This document shows, one piece after another, positions 28,288 through 38,757 of a stretch of 64,000 nucleotides of DNA. Below the pieces are notes generated by a model, which was given only the letters and a program-made list of their open reading frames with translations, ran no database searches and was not told the DNA's origin. The translations under genes were made by a program, and so were the position numbers. The DNA comes from Caballeronia pedi (lineage in GTDB: Bacteria; Pseudomonadota; Gammaproteobacteria; Burkholderiales; Burkholderiaceae). The stretch's first letter is position 1. Every line of letters starts with the position of its first letter. Location: assembly GCF_001544915.2 (NCBI RefSeq), contig NZ_FCOE02000008.1:186001-250000 (forward strand), read 5' to 3'.

Positions 28288-28480
28288 GCACTTCGTATTC
28301 TCTTCCGGGTCGTCGAACCCCTTGCCGGACGGGGCTTTCAGGTCAGTGCAATGACCGCCCCGCCCAAGCTCGCTTCTCGACGATGTTCGCCGGACACTCC
28401 TTTCTCTTGCTTCGCCCATGAGCGGCGCGCCGCGGTTCCAAGGCGCGCGGCACCATGCCCTTGCGGGCGCCGAGGTTTCT

Positions 28481-29599
28481 GTGAAGCTCTTCCACTCACC
28501 CGCGTCGGCCGTGGCGCGCGCGGCATTCGTTCCCATCGTCTGCGTTGCGCTCGTCGCCTGCAAGCGGCATGAAGCGCCCGCGCCTGCGCCCCGCCCGGTC
28601 GTCGCCGTCGCGGCGCAGGCGGACGGTCACGCGGGCACGTCCAGCCTGCCCGGACAGGTTCAATCGCGTTATTCGACGCCGCTCTCGTTTCGCATCAACG
28701 GCAAGATTCTGGAGCGGCGCGCACGCCTCGGCGATACCGTGAAAGCCGGACAGATCGTCGCCCGGCTCGATCCCGCCGATGCCGAGAAGAACAACGCGAG
28801 CGCCCGCGCGCAACTCGACGCCGCCGAGCATCAGCTCGTCTATGCGAAGCAGCAGCTCGACCGCGATCGCGCGCAGGCTGCGGAAAGCCTCATCGCGCCC
28901 GCGCAGCTCGAACAGACGCAGAACGCCTACGCTTCCGCGCTCGCGCAGCGCAATCAGGCGCAGCAGCAGGCGGGACTGTCGGCCGATCAGTTGCGCTACG
29001 CGACCCTCAGCGCCGATCACGCGGGCGTCATCACCGCCGAGCAGGCCGACACCGGCCAGAACGTCACGGCGGGCCAGGCCGTCTACACGCTCGCCTGGAG
29101 CGGCGATATCGACGTGATCTGCGACGTCCCCGAGGCCGCGCTCGGCGCGTTCGCCGTGGGCCGCGAAGCGAGCGTGAAACTCGCCGCACTGCCTAGGCAG
29201 ACCTTCAAGGCGCGCGTGCGCGAACTCGCGCCCGCCGCCGATACGCAAAGCCGCACCTGGCGCGCCAAGCTCACGCTCGAAGCGCCGACGCCCGACGTGC
29301 GACTCGGCATGACAGCGGATATCGCGTTCGCCGCGTCCAACGGCGCGCAAGGCGCGTTCACCGTTCCATCGACGGCGCTCTTCCACGACAACGGCCATCC
29401 CGCCGTGTGGGTCGTCAAACAGGGCGATGCGCTCGAACTGCGACGCGTCGAAGTCGCGCGCTATGGCGAGCGCACGGTGACGCTCGCGGGCGGCGTCGTT
29501 GCGGGCGAGCGCATCGTTTGGCAAGGCGTGCATACCGTTTCCGCGGGCGAGAAAGTGCGCGTCGTCGCGCCGCTGCATCCCGAGGACTTCGCGTCATGA
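28481..29599 (+). CDS. RND efflux periplasmic adaptor lipoprotein
   Basis: Membrane-fusion subunit linking an RND pump to an outer-membrane channel. The 372-aa product starts with GTG (GAGG five bases upstream) and a lipoprotein signal peptide with lipobox LVAC (VCVALVACKRHE). Lipoyl half-motifs (GKILERRARLGDTVKAGQIVARLDP), a coiled-coil hairpin (about residues 75-155) and beta-barrel domains follow. An ATG 63 nt upstream gives a longer product but spoils the signal peptide. Its stop overlaps the RND start (ATGA). Confidence 0.9.
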   Translation: MKLFHSPASAVARAAFVPIVCVALVACKRHEAPAPAPRPVVAVAAQADGHAGTSSLPGQVQSRYSTPLSFRINGKILERRARLGDTVKAGQIVARLDPADAEKNNASARAQLDAAEHQLVYAKQQLDRDRAQAAESLIAPAQLEQTQNAYASALAQRNQAQQQAGLSADQLRYATLSADHAGVITAEQADTGQNVTAGQAVYTLAWSGDIDVICDVPEAALGAFAVGREASVKLAALPRQTFKARVRELAPAADTQSRTWRAKLTLEAPTPDVRLGMTADIAFAASNGAQGAFTVPSTALFHDNGHPAVWVVKQGDALELRRVEVARYGERTVTLAGGVVAGERIVWQGVHTVSAGEKVRVVAPLHPEDFAS

Positions 29600-32500
29600 G
29601 CGACACCCGCGAAGACGACAACCCGCATCGCCACGAAGAAGGCCGCTTCAATCTCTCCGCGTGGGCGCTGCGGCATCGCGCGCTCGTCGTGTTTCTGATC
29701 GCGATGGCGACGATCTTCGGCATCCTCTCGTACACGCGGCTCGCGCAATCCGAAGATCCGCCCTTCACGTTCCGCGTGATGGTGATTCGCACGTTCTGGC
29801 CGGGCGCGACCGCGCGTCAGGTGCAGGAGGAAGTGACCGACCGCATCGCGCGCAAGCTGCAGGAAACGCCGTACACGGACTTCATGCGCAGCTACTCGCG
29901 CCCCGGCGAATCGCTGATCTTCTTTCAGATGAAGGACTCCGCGCCCGCGAAGGACGTGCCGGAGGAGTGGTATCAGATCCGCAAGAAAGTGGGCGATATC
30001 GCCGCGACCCTGCCGCCCGGCGTGCAAGGCCCGTTCTTCAACGACGAATTCGGCGATGTCTACACCAACATCTACGCGCTCGAAGGCGACGGCTTTTCGC
30101 CCGCGCAACTGCACGATTACGCCGATGCGTTGCGCACCGTTCTATTGCGCGTGCCGGGCGTCGCGAAGGTCGATTACTTCGGCGATCAGGAAGAGCGCAT
30201 CTATGTCGAGATTCCCAACACCACGCTCACGCGCCTGAACATTTCGCCGCAGCAGATCGCGCAGGCCATCGACGGGCAGAACGCCGTTTCGCCCGCCGGC
30301 GTGCTGACGACGCCCAACGATCGCGTGTTCGTGCGCCCGAGCGGCCAGTTCAAGAACGTGAATGCGCTCGCCGATACGCTCATCAACGTGAACGGCCGTT
30401 CGTTCCGTCTCGGCGATATCGCCACGATCCAGCGCGGCTACCTCGATCCGCCCGCCACGCAGATGCGCTCGGCGGGCACGCCCGTGCTCGGCATCGGCAT
30501 CTCGATGCAGCCGGGCGAAGACGTCGTGCGGCTCGGCAAGTCGCTCGACGAAGCCATGCTCAAGTTGCGCGCGCAATTGCCAGCGGGACTGAAGCTGACC
30601 GAAGTGTCGAGCATGCCGCACGCGGTCTCGCATTCCGTCGACGACTTTCTCGAAGCGGTCGCCGAAGCGGTCATCATCGTGCTGATCGTGAGTCTCGTGT
30701 CGCTCGGCGTGCGCACGGGCATGGTGGTCGTGATCTCGATTCCGATCGTGCTCGCCGTCACCGCGCTCTTCATGTATCTGTTCGATATCGGCCTGCACAA
30801 GGTCTCGCTCGGCACGCTGATTCTCGCGCTGGGCCTGCTCGTCGATGACGCGATCATCGCCGTCGAGATGATGGCCGTGAAACTGGAGCAAGGCTGGACC
30901 CGCGCGCGCGCCGCCGCGTTCGCGTACACGAGCACCGCGTTCCCGATGCTGACCGGCACGCTCGTCACCGTCGCCGGCTTTTTGCCGATCGCGCTCGCGA
31001 AATCGAGCACCGGCGAATACACGCGCTCGATCTTCGAAGTCTCGGCGATCGCGTTGATCTCGTCGTGGCTCGCGGCGGTCGTGCTGATCCCGCTGCTCGG
31101 CTACAAGCTGCTGCCCGAGCGCAAGAAGGAAGCGCATCTGCCCGACGATCACGAACACGATATCTACGACACGAAGTTCTACGGACGCCTGCGCCGCTGG
31201 GTCGGCTGGTGCGTGAAGCGGCGCTTCGTCGTGCTCGCGATCACGGTCGTGCTGTTTGTCATCGCGATGGCCGGCTTCACGCTCGTGCCGCAGCAGTTCT
31301 TCCCGAGCTCGGATCGTCCCGAGCTGCTGATCGACGTGAGATTGCAGGAAGGCGCATCGTTCGACGCCACCTTGCGCGAAGCGAAGCGGCTCGAAGAAGC
31401 GCTGAAGGGCCGCGAGGAAATCGATCACGTGGTGAGCTTCGTCGGCACCGGCGCGCCGCGTTTCTATCTGCCGCTCGACCAGCAATTGCCGACGCCCAAC
31501 TTCGCGCAGTTCGTCGTCACGGCGAAGTCGGTCGAAGCGCGCGAAGCCCTCGCGCGCTGGCTCGATCCGATGTTGCGCGAGCGCTTTCCCGCCGTGCGCA
31601 CGCGTCTGTCGCGGCTGGAAAACGGTCCGCCCGTGGGTTATCCGGTGCAGTTCCGCGTGAGCGGCGACGACATCGGCACGGTGCGTCATATCGCCGAGCA
31701 GGTCTCCGCCGACATGCGCGCCGATGCGCGCACGACCAACGTGCAGTTCGACTGGGACGAGCCTTCGGAGCGCTCGGTGCGCTTCGAGATCGACCAGCAG
31801 AAAGCGCGCGATGCGGGCGTCACGTCGCAGGACGTCGCGAGCTTTCTCGCGATGACGCTGACCGGCACCACCGTCACGCAGTATCGCGAGCGCGACAAGC
31901 TGATCAGCGTCGATTTGCGCGCGCCGCGCACCGAACGCGTCGATCCTTCGCGGCTCGCGACGCTCGCGATGCCGACGCCGCACGGACCGGTGCCGTTGAG
32001 CGCGCTGGGCCGCATCGTCGATACGCTCGAATACGGCGTGATCTGGGAACGCGACCGTCAGCCGACCATCACCGTGCAGTCCGACGTGAAGGGTGACGCG
32101 CAAGGCATCGACGTGACGCAGGCCATCGACAAAAAACTCGACGAGATTCGCCGCGCGCTGCCGGTGGGTTATCGCATCGAGGTGGGCGGCCCGGTGGAGG
32201 AAAGCGGCAAGGGTCAGGCGTCGATCAACGCGCAGATTCCGGTGATGGTGATCGTCGTGCTCACGCTTTTGATGATCCAGTTGCAGAGCTTCTCGCGCGT
32301 GATGATGGTCATCCTCACCGCGCCGCTCGGCCTGATCGGCGTGGTCGTCACGCTGCTCGCATTCGGCAAGCCGTTCGGCTTCGTCGCGATGCTCGGCGTC
32401 ATCGCGATGTTCGGCATCATCATGCGCAACTCGGTGATTCTCGTCGATCAGATCGAGCAGGACATCGCCTCCGGGCACAAGCGTTTCGATGCGATCATCG

Positions 32501-32718
32501 GCGCGACGGTGCGGCGTTTCCGGCCAATCACGCTGACCGCCGCCGCCGCGGTGCTCGCGCTGATTCCACTTCTGCGCAGCAACTTCTTCGGCCCGATGGC
32601 GACCGCGCTGATGGGCGGCATCACGAGCGCGACCGTGCTCACCCTCTTCTATCTGCCCGCGCTCTACGCCGCGTGGTTTCGCGTGAAGCTCGACGAACGC
32701 GAAGGAGCATCGTCATGA
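29596..32718 (+). CDS. RND-family multidrug efflux pump, inner-membrane subunit
   Basis: A 1040-aa AcrB/MexK-type proton antiporter of the HAE1 group. The first helix is followed by the large periplasmic loop; helix 4 carries the proton-relay pair in LGLLVDDAIIAVE. A second repeat has GLIGVVVTLLAFGKPFGFVAMLGVIAMFG. The start overlaps the adaptor stop (ATGA), and its stop overlaps the outer-membrane factor start, a tight three-gene operon under the TetR repressor. No obvious deletion. The substrate cannot be told; MexK/TriC-like pumps export biocides, macrolides or tetracyclines. Confidence 0.94.
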   Translation: MSDTREDDNPHRHEEGRFNLSAWALRHRALVVFLIAMATIFGILSYTRLAQSEDPPFTFRVMVIRTFWPGATARQVQEEVTDRIARKLQETPYTDFMRSYSRPGESLIFFQMKDSAPAKDVPEEWYQIRKKVGDIAATLPPGVQGPFFNDEFGDVYTNIYALEGDGFSPAQLHDYADALRTVLLRVPGVAKVDYFGDQEERIYVEIPNTTLTRLNISPQQIAQAIDGQNAVSPAGVLTTPNDRVFVRPSGQFKNVNALADTLINVNGRSFRLGDIATIQRGYLDPPATQMRSAGTPVLGIGISMQPGEDVVRLGKSLDEAMLKLRAQLPAGLKLTEVSSMPHAVSHSVDDFLEAVAEAVIIVLIVSLVSLGVRTGMVVVISIPIVLAVTALFMYLFDIGLHKVSLGTLILALGLLVDDAIIAVEMMAVKLEQGWTRARAAAFAYTSTAFPMLTGTLVTVAGFLPIALAKSSTGEYTRSIFEVSAIALISSWLAAVVLIPLLGYKLLPERKKEAHLPDDHEHDIYDTKFYGRLRRWVGWCVKRRFVVLAITVVLFVIAMAGFTLVPQQFFPSSDRPELLIDVRLQEGASFDATLREAKRLEEALKGREEIDHVVSFVGTGAPRFYLPLDQQLPTPNFAQFVVTAKSVEAREALARWLDPMLRERFPAVRTRLSRLENGPPVGYPVQFRVSGDDIGTVRHIAEQVSADMRADARTTNVQFDWDEPSERSVRFEIDQQKARDAGVTSQDVASFLAMTLTGTTVTQYRERDKLISVDLRAPRTERVDPSRLATLAMPTPHGPVPLSALGRIVDTLEYGVIWERDRQPTITVQSDVKGDAQGIDVTQAIDKKLDEIRRALPVGYRIEVGGPVEESGKGQASINAQIPVMVIVVLTLLMIQLQSFSRVMMVILTAPLGLIGVVVTLLAFGKPFGFVAMLGVIAMFGIIMRNSVILVDQIEQDIASGHKRFDAIIGATVRRFRPITLTAAAAVLALIPLLRSNFFGPMATALMGGITSATVLTLFYLPALYAAWFRVKLDEREGASS

Positions 32719-34181
32719 ATCGCCGGCTTTTGATGATCGCGGCGTGCATCGCGCTCGGTGCATGCGCGCTCGGCCCCGATGGCAAGCCGCCCGCCATGCC
32801 GCAACCCGCGCATTACGGCGCTAAGCCGCAGGCGGACGCGAGCGTGACGGCCGAAGGCGCATCGCAGCGCTTCGTCGCGGGCGCCGCGCCCGTGCCCGAA
32901 TGGTGGAAGCTGTATCGCTCGGATGCGCTGAATGTGCTCGTCGATGAAGGCCTGCGCGCGAGCCCGAATCTCGCCGCCGCCGACAAGGGCCTCGTCGCCG
33001 CGCGCGAGCAGTTGCGCGCGCAAGTGGGTTCGTCGCTGCTGCCGCAGATCGATGCGGGCGGGCAAGCGACGCGGCAGCGCGGCTTCGGCATTCCCCAGGG
33101 CGGCCCGCCGACCGTGCTCTACAACCTTTTCGTCGGCCAGATTCAGGCGCAATACACGTTCGATCTTTTCGGCGCGGCGCGCTACGCGAATGCGTCGCTC
33201 GCCGCGCAGGTCGATCAACAGGCCTTTCAACTCGATGCGGCGCGCCGCGCGCTCGCGGCGAACATCGTGACGGGCGCGATCGGCGCGGCGGCGCTGCATG
33301 CGCAGATCGACGTGACCGAACGCCTCGTCGCACTCGCCCGCGACGATGCACATGACGCAGAGCGCCGCTATGCGCTCGGCTCGGCCTCGCGCGCCGACAT
33401 GCTCAACGCGCAACAGAATGCGGCGTCGCTCGCCTCGCAATTGCCGGGCTTGCGCGCGCAATGGCTGGCAACGCGTCATGCGCTCGCCGTGCTGCTCGGA
33501 CGCACGCCGGACCGGGCGCCGGACGATCTCGATCTCGCGAGTCTCACGGTGCCGCCGGATGTGCCGGTCGTTCTGCCATCCGAACTGCTGCAAACGCGCC
33601 CCGATATTCAAGCCGCCGACTCCGCGCTGAAAGGCGCCGCCGCGCAAGTCGGCGTGGCGACGGCGCAGTTGTTCCCCAGTCTTTCGATCTCCGCATCGAT
33701 GGGCAAAGGCGGCTTCGACTGGCCGACGGCGCTGTCCGGCGCGGGTGCGCTGTGGAGCGTGGGCGCCTCGCTGTCGCAGCCGCTTTTTCATGGCGGCGCG
33801 CTGCTCGCGCAACGGCGCGCGGCTATCGCCACGTATGACGCCGCCGTCGAGCAGTACAAGCAGACCGTGCTCGCGGCGTTTCAGAACGTCGCGAACACGC
33901 TGGCCTCGCTCGAAACCGACAGCGAAGCGCTCGCCTTCGCCGACACCGCCAGCAACGCCGCGCGCGACGCCTCGTCGGATGCGGCGGCGCGCGTGCGGCT
34001 CGGCGCGATCCCGCCGCGCGCCGCGCGCGGCAGCGAGCAGCAGTATCTCAACGCGCGGCTCTCCACGATACGCGCGAGCAGCGCGCGCATGAGCGACACG
34101 GCCGCGCTGTTTCAGGCGATGGGCTCGCCCGTCGCGTCCGCCGAACGCATGTCAAAAGGCGGCGAAAGCACCATAAAGTAA
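32715..34181 (+). CDS. RND outer-membrane factor lipoprotein (NodT family)
   Basis: Trimeric TolC-like channel for the efflux system. The 488-aa product has a lipoprotein signal with lipobox LGAC ([14 protein letters not shown]). The two repeats of the OMF domain are visible ([52 protein letters not shown]). The start overlaps the stop of the pump gene by 4 nt. Confidence 0.92.
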   Translation: MNRRLLMIAACIALGACALGPDGKPPAMPQPAHYGAKPQADASVTAEGASQRFVAGAAPVPEWWKLYRSDALNVLVDEGLRASPNLAAADKGLVAAREQLRAQVGSSLLPQIDAGGQATRQRGFGIPQGGPPTVLYNLFVGQIQAQYTFDLFGAARYANASLAAQVDQQAFQLDAARRALAANIVTGAIGAAALHAQIDVTERLVALARDDAHDAERRYALGSASRADMLNAQQNAASLASQLPGLRAQWLATRHALAVLLGRTPDRAPDDLDLASLTVPPDVPVVLPSELLQTRPDIQAADSALKGAAAQVGVATAQLFPSLSISASMGKGGFDWPTALSGAGALWSVGASLSQPLFHGGALLAQRRAAIATYDAAVEQYKQTVLAAFQNVANTLASLETDSEALAFADTASNAARDASSDAAARVRLGAIPPRAARGSEQQYLNARLSTIRASSARMSDTAALFQAMGSPVASAERMSKGGESTIK

Positions 34182-34269
34182 ACCGAAGGCCGTCCGTAAA
34201 CAGCATGAAAGCAATGGATTTCCCATCGGGGGAAACCCTTTCTGCGTCTGTCTACGGAGAATCACAACC

Positions 34270-35835
34270 ATGAAGGTCGTCACCAAACTGGGCCTGGGCT
34301 TCGGCATCGTGCTGTCGATGTTGTTCGCGGTGCTCGCCTTCGGTCTAGTCAGCATGTCGCAAATCCAGGCGCGCTTCGATGAAGTCGTCGAAGTCAACAA
34401 TGCGGAAGCGAAGCTCGCGCACGCGCTGAGCCTGTCGGTGAGCGACCGGATGATCGCGCTGCGCAACATTGCGCTCCTGACCGACACGGCCGCGGTCGAA
34501 ACCGAGAAAGCGCGCATCCGCACGCAGGCGCAAGGCTACGCGCAGGCTTACGACGCCCTCGGCACGCGCTTCAAGGAAAGCGACCACACTTCTGCAAGCG
34601 AGCGCGCCGTATTCGACAAGCTGCGCGCGAACGAAGCCGCCGCCGCGCCGATCATCGAAAAGGCGATCTCGCTTGCCGAAGCGCGCGAGCAGCAGGCGGC
34701 GATTCGCGTGCTGATCGACGAGTTGCGGCCGGTGCAGCGCGACTGGATGAGCACGACGAAGGACATGATCGCGCTGCAGGACGAACAGAACGATGTCGCC
34801 AACCGCGACGCCGACGCCGCCTACGCCCGCGCCAAGGCGATCATGCTCGCGCTCGGCGCGGCGGCCGTGCTGACCGGCATCGTGGCCGCGCTCGTCATCA
34901 CGCGCGGTCTCACGCGCGCGCTCGGCGGCGAACCGGGCGAAGCGATGGCGCTCGCCGCGCGCATCGCGCAAGGCAATCTGCGCGATGCGATTTCCGTCGA
35001 AGGCCGCAGCCCCGACAGCCTGATGGTCTCGCTCGAAACGATGCGCGCACGTCTGAACACGATCGTGCTCGGCATTCAGTCGTCGAGCGTGGCGATCGCC
35101 GAAGCGGCCAGCGAGATCGCGCAAGGCACCGTCGATCTGTCGAAGCGCACGGAGTCGCAGGCGGCGTCGCTCGAAGAAACGGCGGCGAGCATGGAGGAAT
35201 TCGCAAGCGCTGTCGCGAAGAACGCCGACAACGCCGCCGAAGGCACGCACGCCGCAACGAAAGCATGCGGCGACGCGACTCAGGGCGGCGACACGGTCAA
35301 CGATGTCGTCGCGACCATGCGCAGCATCGCGCAGGCTTCATCGCACATGGCCGACATCATCGGCGTGATCGAAGGCATCGCGTTCCAGACCAATATCCTC
35401 GCGCTCAATGCAGCCGTCGAGGCCGCGCGCGCGGGCGATCAGGGCCGCGGCTTCGCGGTCGTCGCCGGCGAAGTGCGCGCGCTCGCGCAGCGCAGCGCCG
35501 TGGCCGCCAAGGAGATCAAGACGCTCATCGACGATTCGAACGCGCGCGTGTCGAACGGCTCGGCGCTCGTCGAGCACGCGGGCGGCACGATCGAAGGACT
35601 GGTCGCGTCGGTGAATCGCGTGACGGCGATCATGAGCGAAGTGTCGGCGGCATCCGGCGAGCAGCGCATGGGCATCGATCAGGTGAACGTGGCCGTCGCG
35701 CAGATGGACGAGGTCACGCAACAGAACGCGGCGCTCGTCGAACAGGCGTCCGCCGCCGCGCAATCGCTCGCCGAGCAGGCCGAAACGTTGCGCCAGGCGG
35801 TCGCGGTGTTTCAGGTGGAACGCGCCGCCGCGTGA
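34270..35835 (+). CDS. Methyl-accepting chemotaxis protein
   Basis: A 521-aa chemoreceptor. A first helix (about 5-28) is followed by a four-helix-bundle periplasmic sensor domain, then a second helix ([21 protein letters not shown]) and HAMP. The cytoplasmic signalling tip has the conserved hairpin [20 protein letters not shown] and [20 protein letters not shown]. It has no C-terminal CheR-binding pentapeptide (ends QVERAAA). No che genes are nearby, so it feeds a distant array. Ligand unknown. Convergent with fhuB. Confidence 0.94.
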   Translation: MKVVTKLGLGFGIVLSMLFAVLAFGLVSMSQIQARFDEVVEVNNAEAKLAHALSLSVSDRMIALRNIALLTDTAAVETEKARIRTQAQGYAQAYDALGTRFKESDHTSASERAVFDKLRANEAAAAPIIEKAISLAEAREQQAAIRVLIDELRPVQRDWMSTTKDMIALQDEQNDVANRDADAAYARAKAIMLALGAAAVLTGIVAALVITRGLTRALGGEPGEAMALAARIAQGNLRDAISVEGRSPDSLMVSLETMRARLNTIVLGIQSSSVAIAEAASEIAQGTVDLSKRTESQAASLEETAASMEEFASAVAKNADNAAEGTHAATKACGDATQGGDTVNDVVATMRSIAQASSHMADIIGVIEGIAFQTNILALNAAVEAARAGDQGRGFAVVAGEVRALAQRSAVAAKEIKTLIDDSNARVSNGSALVEHAGGTIEGLVASVNRVTAIMSEVSAASGEQRMGIDQVNVAVAQMDEVTQQNAALVEQASAAAQSLAEQAETLRQAVAVFQVERAAA

Positions 35836-35843
35836 GGGCGCGC

Positions 35844-37901
35844 TCACGCTGTCCGTGACGGCGAGCGCAACAGCGTCCACAACAGATAGGGTCCGCCGAT
35901 CAATGCGGCGGTCAGTCCCGCCGGCAGCTCGTTCGGAAACAGCACGAGCGAGCCGGCCCAGTCGGCCAGCACCATCAGCAGCGCGCCGATGGTTGCGGAC
36001 GCAATCAATTGCTCCCGCACGCGCACGAGGCCCATCGAGCGCGCGAGATGCGGCGCCATCAGGCCGACGAAGGACAGCGGCCCGATCAGAATCGTCGATG
36101 TCGCGGTGAGGAGCGCCGCGAACAGCAGCACGAGAAGCCGCGCGAAGCCGACGCGCATGCCGAGCGAGCGGCTCGTGCCCGCGCCGAGCGACAGCAGTTC
36201 CAGCGGGCGCGCGAAGAGCGGCGCGACGACGAGGCCGAAAAGCGCGACGCCGGCCGCGAGCATCGACGCGAGCGGCTGCACGTAATACGTAGAGCCGACG
36301 ACATAGTTCAGGATCAGCACGGCGCGCGGATCGCCCGACGCCGTGACGGTGCCGCTCACGGCCTGAAACAGCGCGCCGATCGCGACGCCGATCAGGAGCA
36401 GCCGCTCGGGCGCATACATCCCGCGCCGTCCGAACCACAGCAGCAACGCGAGCGTCACGATGGCGCCCGCGAGACACGACGCGAAGAGTTGCAGCGGCCC
36501 GGGCGCATCGAAGACGAACACCGCCACGACGATCCCGAGCGCGCCGCCCGGACTCACGCCGATCAGATCGGGGCTCGCGACCGGGTTGCCGGTCATGCGC
36601 TGGATCAGCGTGCCGGCAAGGCCGAGCATCGTCCCGGCGGCGAGCGCGGCCGCCAGATGCGGGATATGCCAGAACGCGAGCGCCCCGATTTGCGCGAGGC
36701 TCGCGATGCGCCATCCGTCCAGCCCGCGGCCGATCGCGAGCGAGCCGAACGACGCCAGCGCCGCCGCCAGCGCGAGCCACGCGATCGCGCGCCGCGGCCG
36801 CGCGTTGCGGATCGGCGCGGCATGGCCTTCGTCCTGCCCGCGCAGGTCCGGACGCGATTTGAGCCGGCGCAGCAGCCACAGCAGCATCGGCGCGCCGAAG
36901 AGCGCGGTCACGGCGCCTGTCGGAATCAGTTGCGCGCCGAACACGCCCGTCGATGCGATCGACTGCACGGCGGCATCGGTGAGCCAGAGCAGCAGTGCGC
37001 CGAACACGGGCGCCCAGACGAGCCGGTCATTGAAACGCCGCGCGCCCGCGAGCCGCGCGAGCGTCGGCGCCGCCAGTCCGATGAAGCCGATCACGCCGAC
37101 CGCGCTCACCACGCACGCGGTCAACGCCACCGCGAGCGCGAGCGCGGCGAAACGCGTGCGCGCGAGCGATACGCCGAGCCCGCGCGCCGTGCTCTCGCCC
37201 GCTTCGAACAGGCCGAGCGGACGTCGCAACAGGAACACGACGACGATCGCAACGCACAAACGCGCGAAGAGCGCGATGCAGGCATGCCAGCTCTGGCCGT
37301 CGAGCGCGCCGCCGCCCCAGATCATCAGGCCGATCAGCAACTGGAAGTTCGAGATCGCGAGCGCGAGGCTCAGCGATGCGCAATAGAGACTCACGATCAT
37401 GCCCGCGAGAATCACCGCGAGCGATGCGAGCCGCTGCCGCCAGGCGAGCGCGAACACGAGCAGCATCGCGAGCGCGCCGCCCGCGAGCGCGATCGGCTCG
37501 CGCGACGACGCGGCCCACGCCGGCGCCCAGATCGTCGCGACGGAGAGCGCGAGATATGCGCCGGGGAAGATGCCGAGCGTCATCGGCTCGGCGAGCGGAT
37601 TGCGCAACACCTGCTGCGCGACCGTTCCCGCCAGCGCCAGCGCCGCGCCGCACACGAGCGTCATCGCGAGACGCGGCAGCGCGCTTTCGTGCACGAGCCA
37701 TTGATGCAGGTTGCCGGGCTCGGGCGCGACCAGCGCGCGCCACACGCTCGCGCCCGCGAGTTGCGCGTGGATCGCGTACAGGGTCAGCGCAAGCGCGAGC
37801 GCCGCGCCGGACAGCGCGACGATCCAGAGACGCCGATGCGATCGTTCATCGCGCGATGGCTCGCGATGCACAGCGGAATCGCACACGGAATCACATGTCA
37901 T
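35844..37901 (-). CDS. fhuB: FhuB-type double-domain siderophore permease
   Basis: Inner-membrane permease for ferric siderophores. At 685 aa it holds two tandem FecCD domains of about 330 aa each, as in FhuB, so no second permease gene is required. About 20 helices are expected. The conserved motif GVIGFIGLAAPTLARLAG occurs in the first half, with a partner LSFVGLMAPHLARSMG in the second; each precedes the ATPase-contact loop. The start at 37901 (MTCDSV) overlaps the end of the binding-protein gene by 11 nt. It is the last gene of a four-gene operon. Confidence 0.92.
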   Translation of the reverse strand: MTCDSVCDSAVHREPSRDERSHRRLWIVALSGAALALALTLYAIHAQLAGASVWRALVAPEPGNLHQWLVHESALPRLAMTLVCGAALALAGTVAQQVLRNPLAEPMTLGIFPGAYLALSVATIWAPAWAASSREPIALAGGALAMLLVFALAWRQRLASLAVILAGMIVSLYCASLSLALAISNFQLLIGLMIWGGGALDGQSWHACIALFARLCVAIVVVFLLRRPLGLFEAGESTARGLGVSLARTRFAALALAVALTACVVSAVGVIGFIGLAAPTLARLAGARRFNDRLVWAPVFGALLLWLTDAAVQSIASTGVFGAQLIPTGAVTALFGAPMLLWLLRRLKSRPDLRGQDEGHAAPIRNARPRRAIAWLALAAALASFGSLAIGRGLDGWRIASLAQIGALAFWHIPHLAAALAAGTMLGLAGTLIQRMTGNPVASPDLIGVSPGGALGIVVAVFVFDAPGPLQLFASCLAGAIVTLALLLWFGRRGMYAPERLLLIGVAIGALFQAVSGTVTASGDPRAVLILNYVVGSTYYVQPLASMLAAGVALFGLVVAPLFARPLELLSLGAGTSRSLGMRVGFARLLVLLFAALLTATSTILIGPLSFVGLMAPHLARSMGLVRVREQLIASATIGALLMVLADWAGSLVLFPNELPAGLTAALIGGPYLLWTLLRSPSRTA

Positions 37902-38757
37902 GACCGGCCGCCAGCGAAGGAACCGCAAGCGCCAGCGCGCGCGCGAAACGTTGCACGGAGACGAGCGCGCCCGTCGACGAGATCATCGGCAGGGTCGCCT
38001 GCCGATGCGGCTGCGCGAACGGCATCTGCCGCCACACGGGATTGCGTTGCAATGCGGCCGAGCCATCGCGTCCGATCCACAACAGACTGGCGTCGGACAT
38101 CTGCGCGACGCGCTCCATCTCGACGACATTCGCGCGATTCGTCACCAGCCCCGCGCGCGTGGCGGCGTTGACGAGACCGAGCAGCTGCAGGATTTCGTCG
38201 AACATGCTGCCCGCGCCGTAGATGCGCAGATGCCGCTCGTCGATGGCTTCGGCGACGATCAATGGCGCATGCGCACCGTGAAGCGTGTCGCGCGCTTGCG
38301 CGATCACCGCATCGGTGCGATCCAGCAACGCGGCCGCCTGCGCCGGACGTCCGATGCGCGCGCCGAGCGCCAATGCTTCGCCGCGCATCGCGCGATACGG
38401 CTCGCGCGCGGTCATGTATTCGCCGAGCGTGAGCGTCGGCGCAATATGTTCGAACGACGCCCGCACGCTCGCATGCGCCGGCGTCGCCACGATGAGATTC
38501 GGCCGCAGTTCGTAAAGCAGGTCGTAGTTCGGCTGAAACAGCAGCCCGATATCCACGACGCCCAGCGGCAGCGGCGGCTCGACGATGCCGCTCGTGTACC
38601 ACGCGGGCGCGGGCAGGCCGACCGGCGCGAGCCCGAGCGAAAGCAGCATCTCCGCGAGATCCCAACTGAGCACGATCACGCGGGGCGACGGACTCGCGCT
38701 CGCCCTGCCCGCCAGCGTGGCAAGCGCGCAGGCAGCCACGAACACGCGCCGCTTCAT
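37891..38757 (-). CDS. fhuD: Periplasmic ferric-siderophore binding protein (FhuD-like)
   Basis: A 288-aa substrate-binding protein with signal peptide (FVAACALATLAGRASA-SP). The type III binding fold is recognised by RVIVLSWDLAEMLLSLGLAPVGLP, LYELRPNLIVATP, FEHIAPTLTL and the C-terminal VWRQMPF region. It is shorter and not a lipoprotein. Start ATG 38757 overlaps the ATPase stop by 4 nt. In FhuD-type systems it passes hydroxamate siderophores to FhuB. Confidence 0.9.
   Translation of the reverse strand: MKRRVFVAACALATLAGRASASPSPRVIVLSWDLAEMLLSLGLAPVGLPAPAWYTSGIVEPPLPLGVVDIGLLFQPNYDLLYELRPNLIVATPAHASVRASFEHIAPTLTLGEYMTAREPYRAMRGEALALGARIGRPAQAAALLDRTDAVIAQARDTLHGAHAPLIVAEAIDERHLRIYGAGSMFDEILQLLGLVNAATRAGLVTNRANVVEMERVAQMSDASLLWIGRDGSAALQRNPVWRQMPFAQPHRQATLPMISSTGALVSVQRFARALALAVPSLAAGHDM

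Noticed and set aside
30142..32478. A long minus-strand frame across the RND pump.
   Set aside because: Shadow frame with His/Asp/Arg bias; the + strand has full RND motifs.
36009..38171. A 2.1-kb open frame on the + strand through fhuB.
   Set aside because: No recognisable domain, biased towards Arg/Ala/Gln; the opposite strand holds a complete FhuB.
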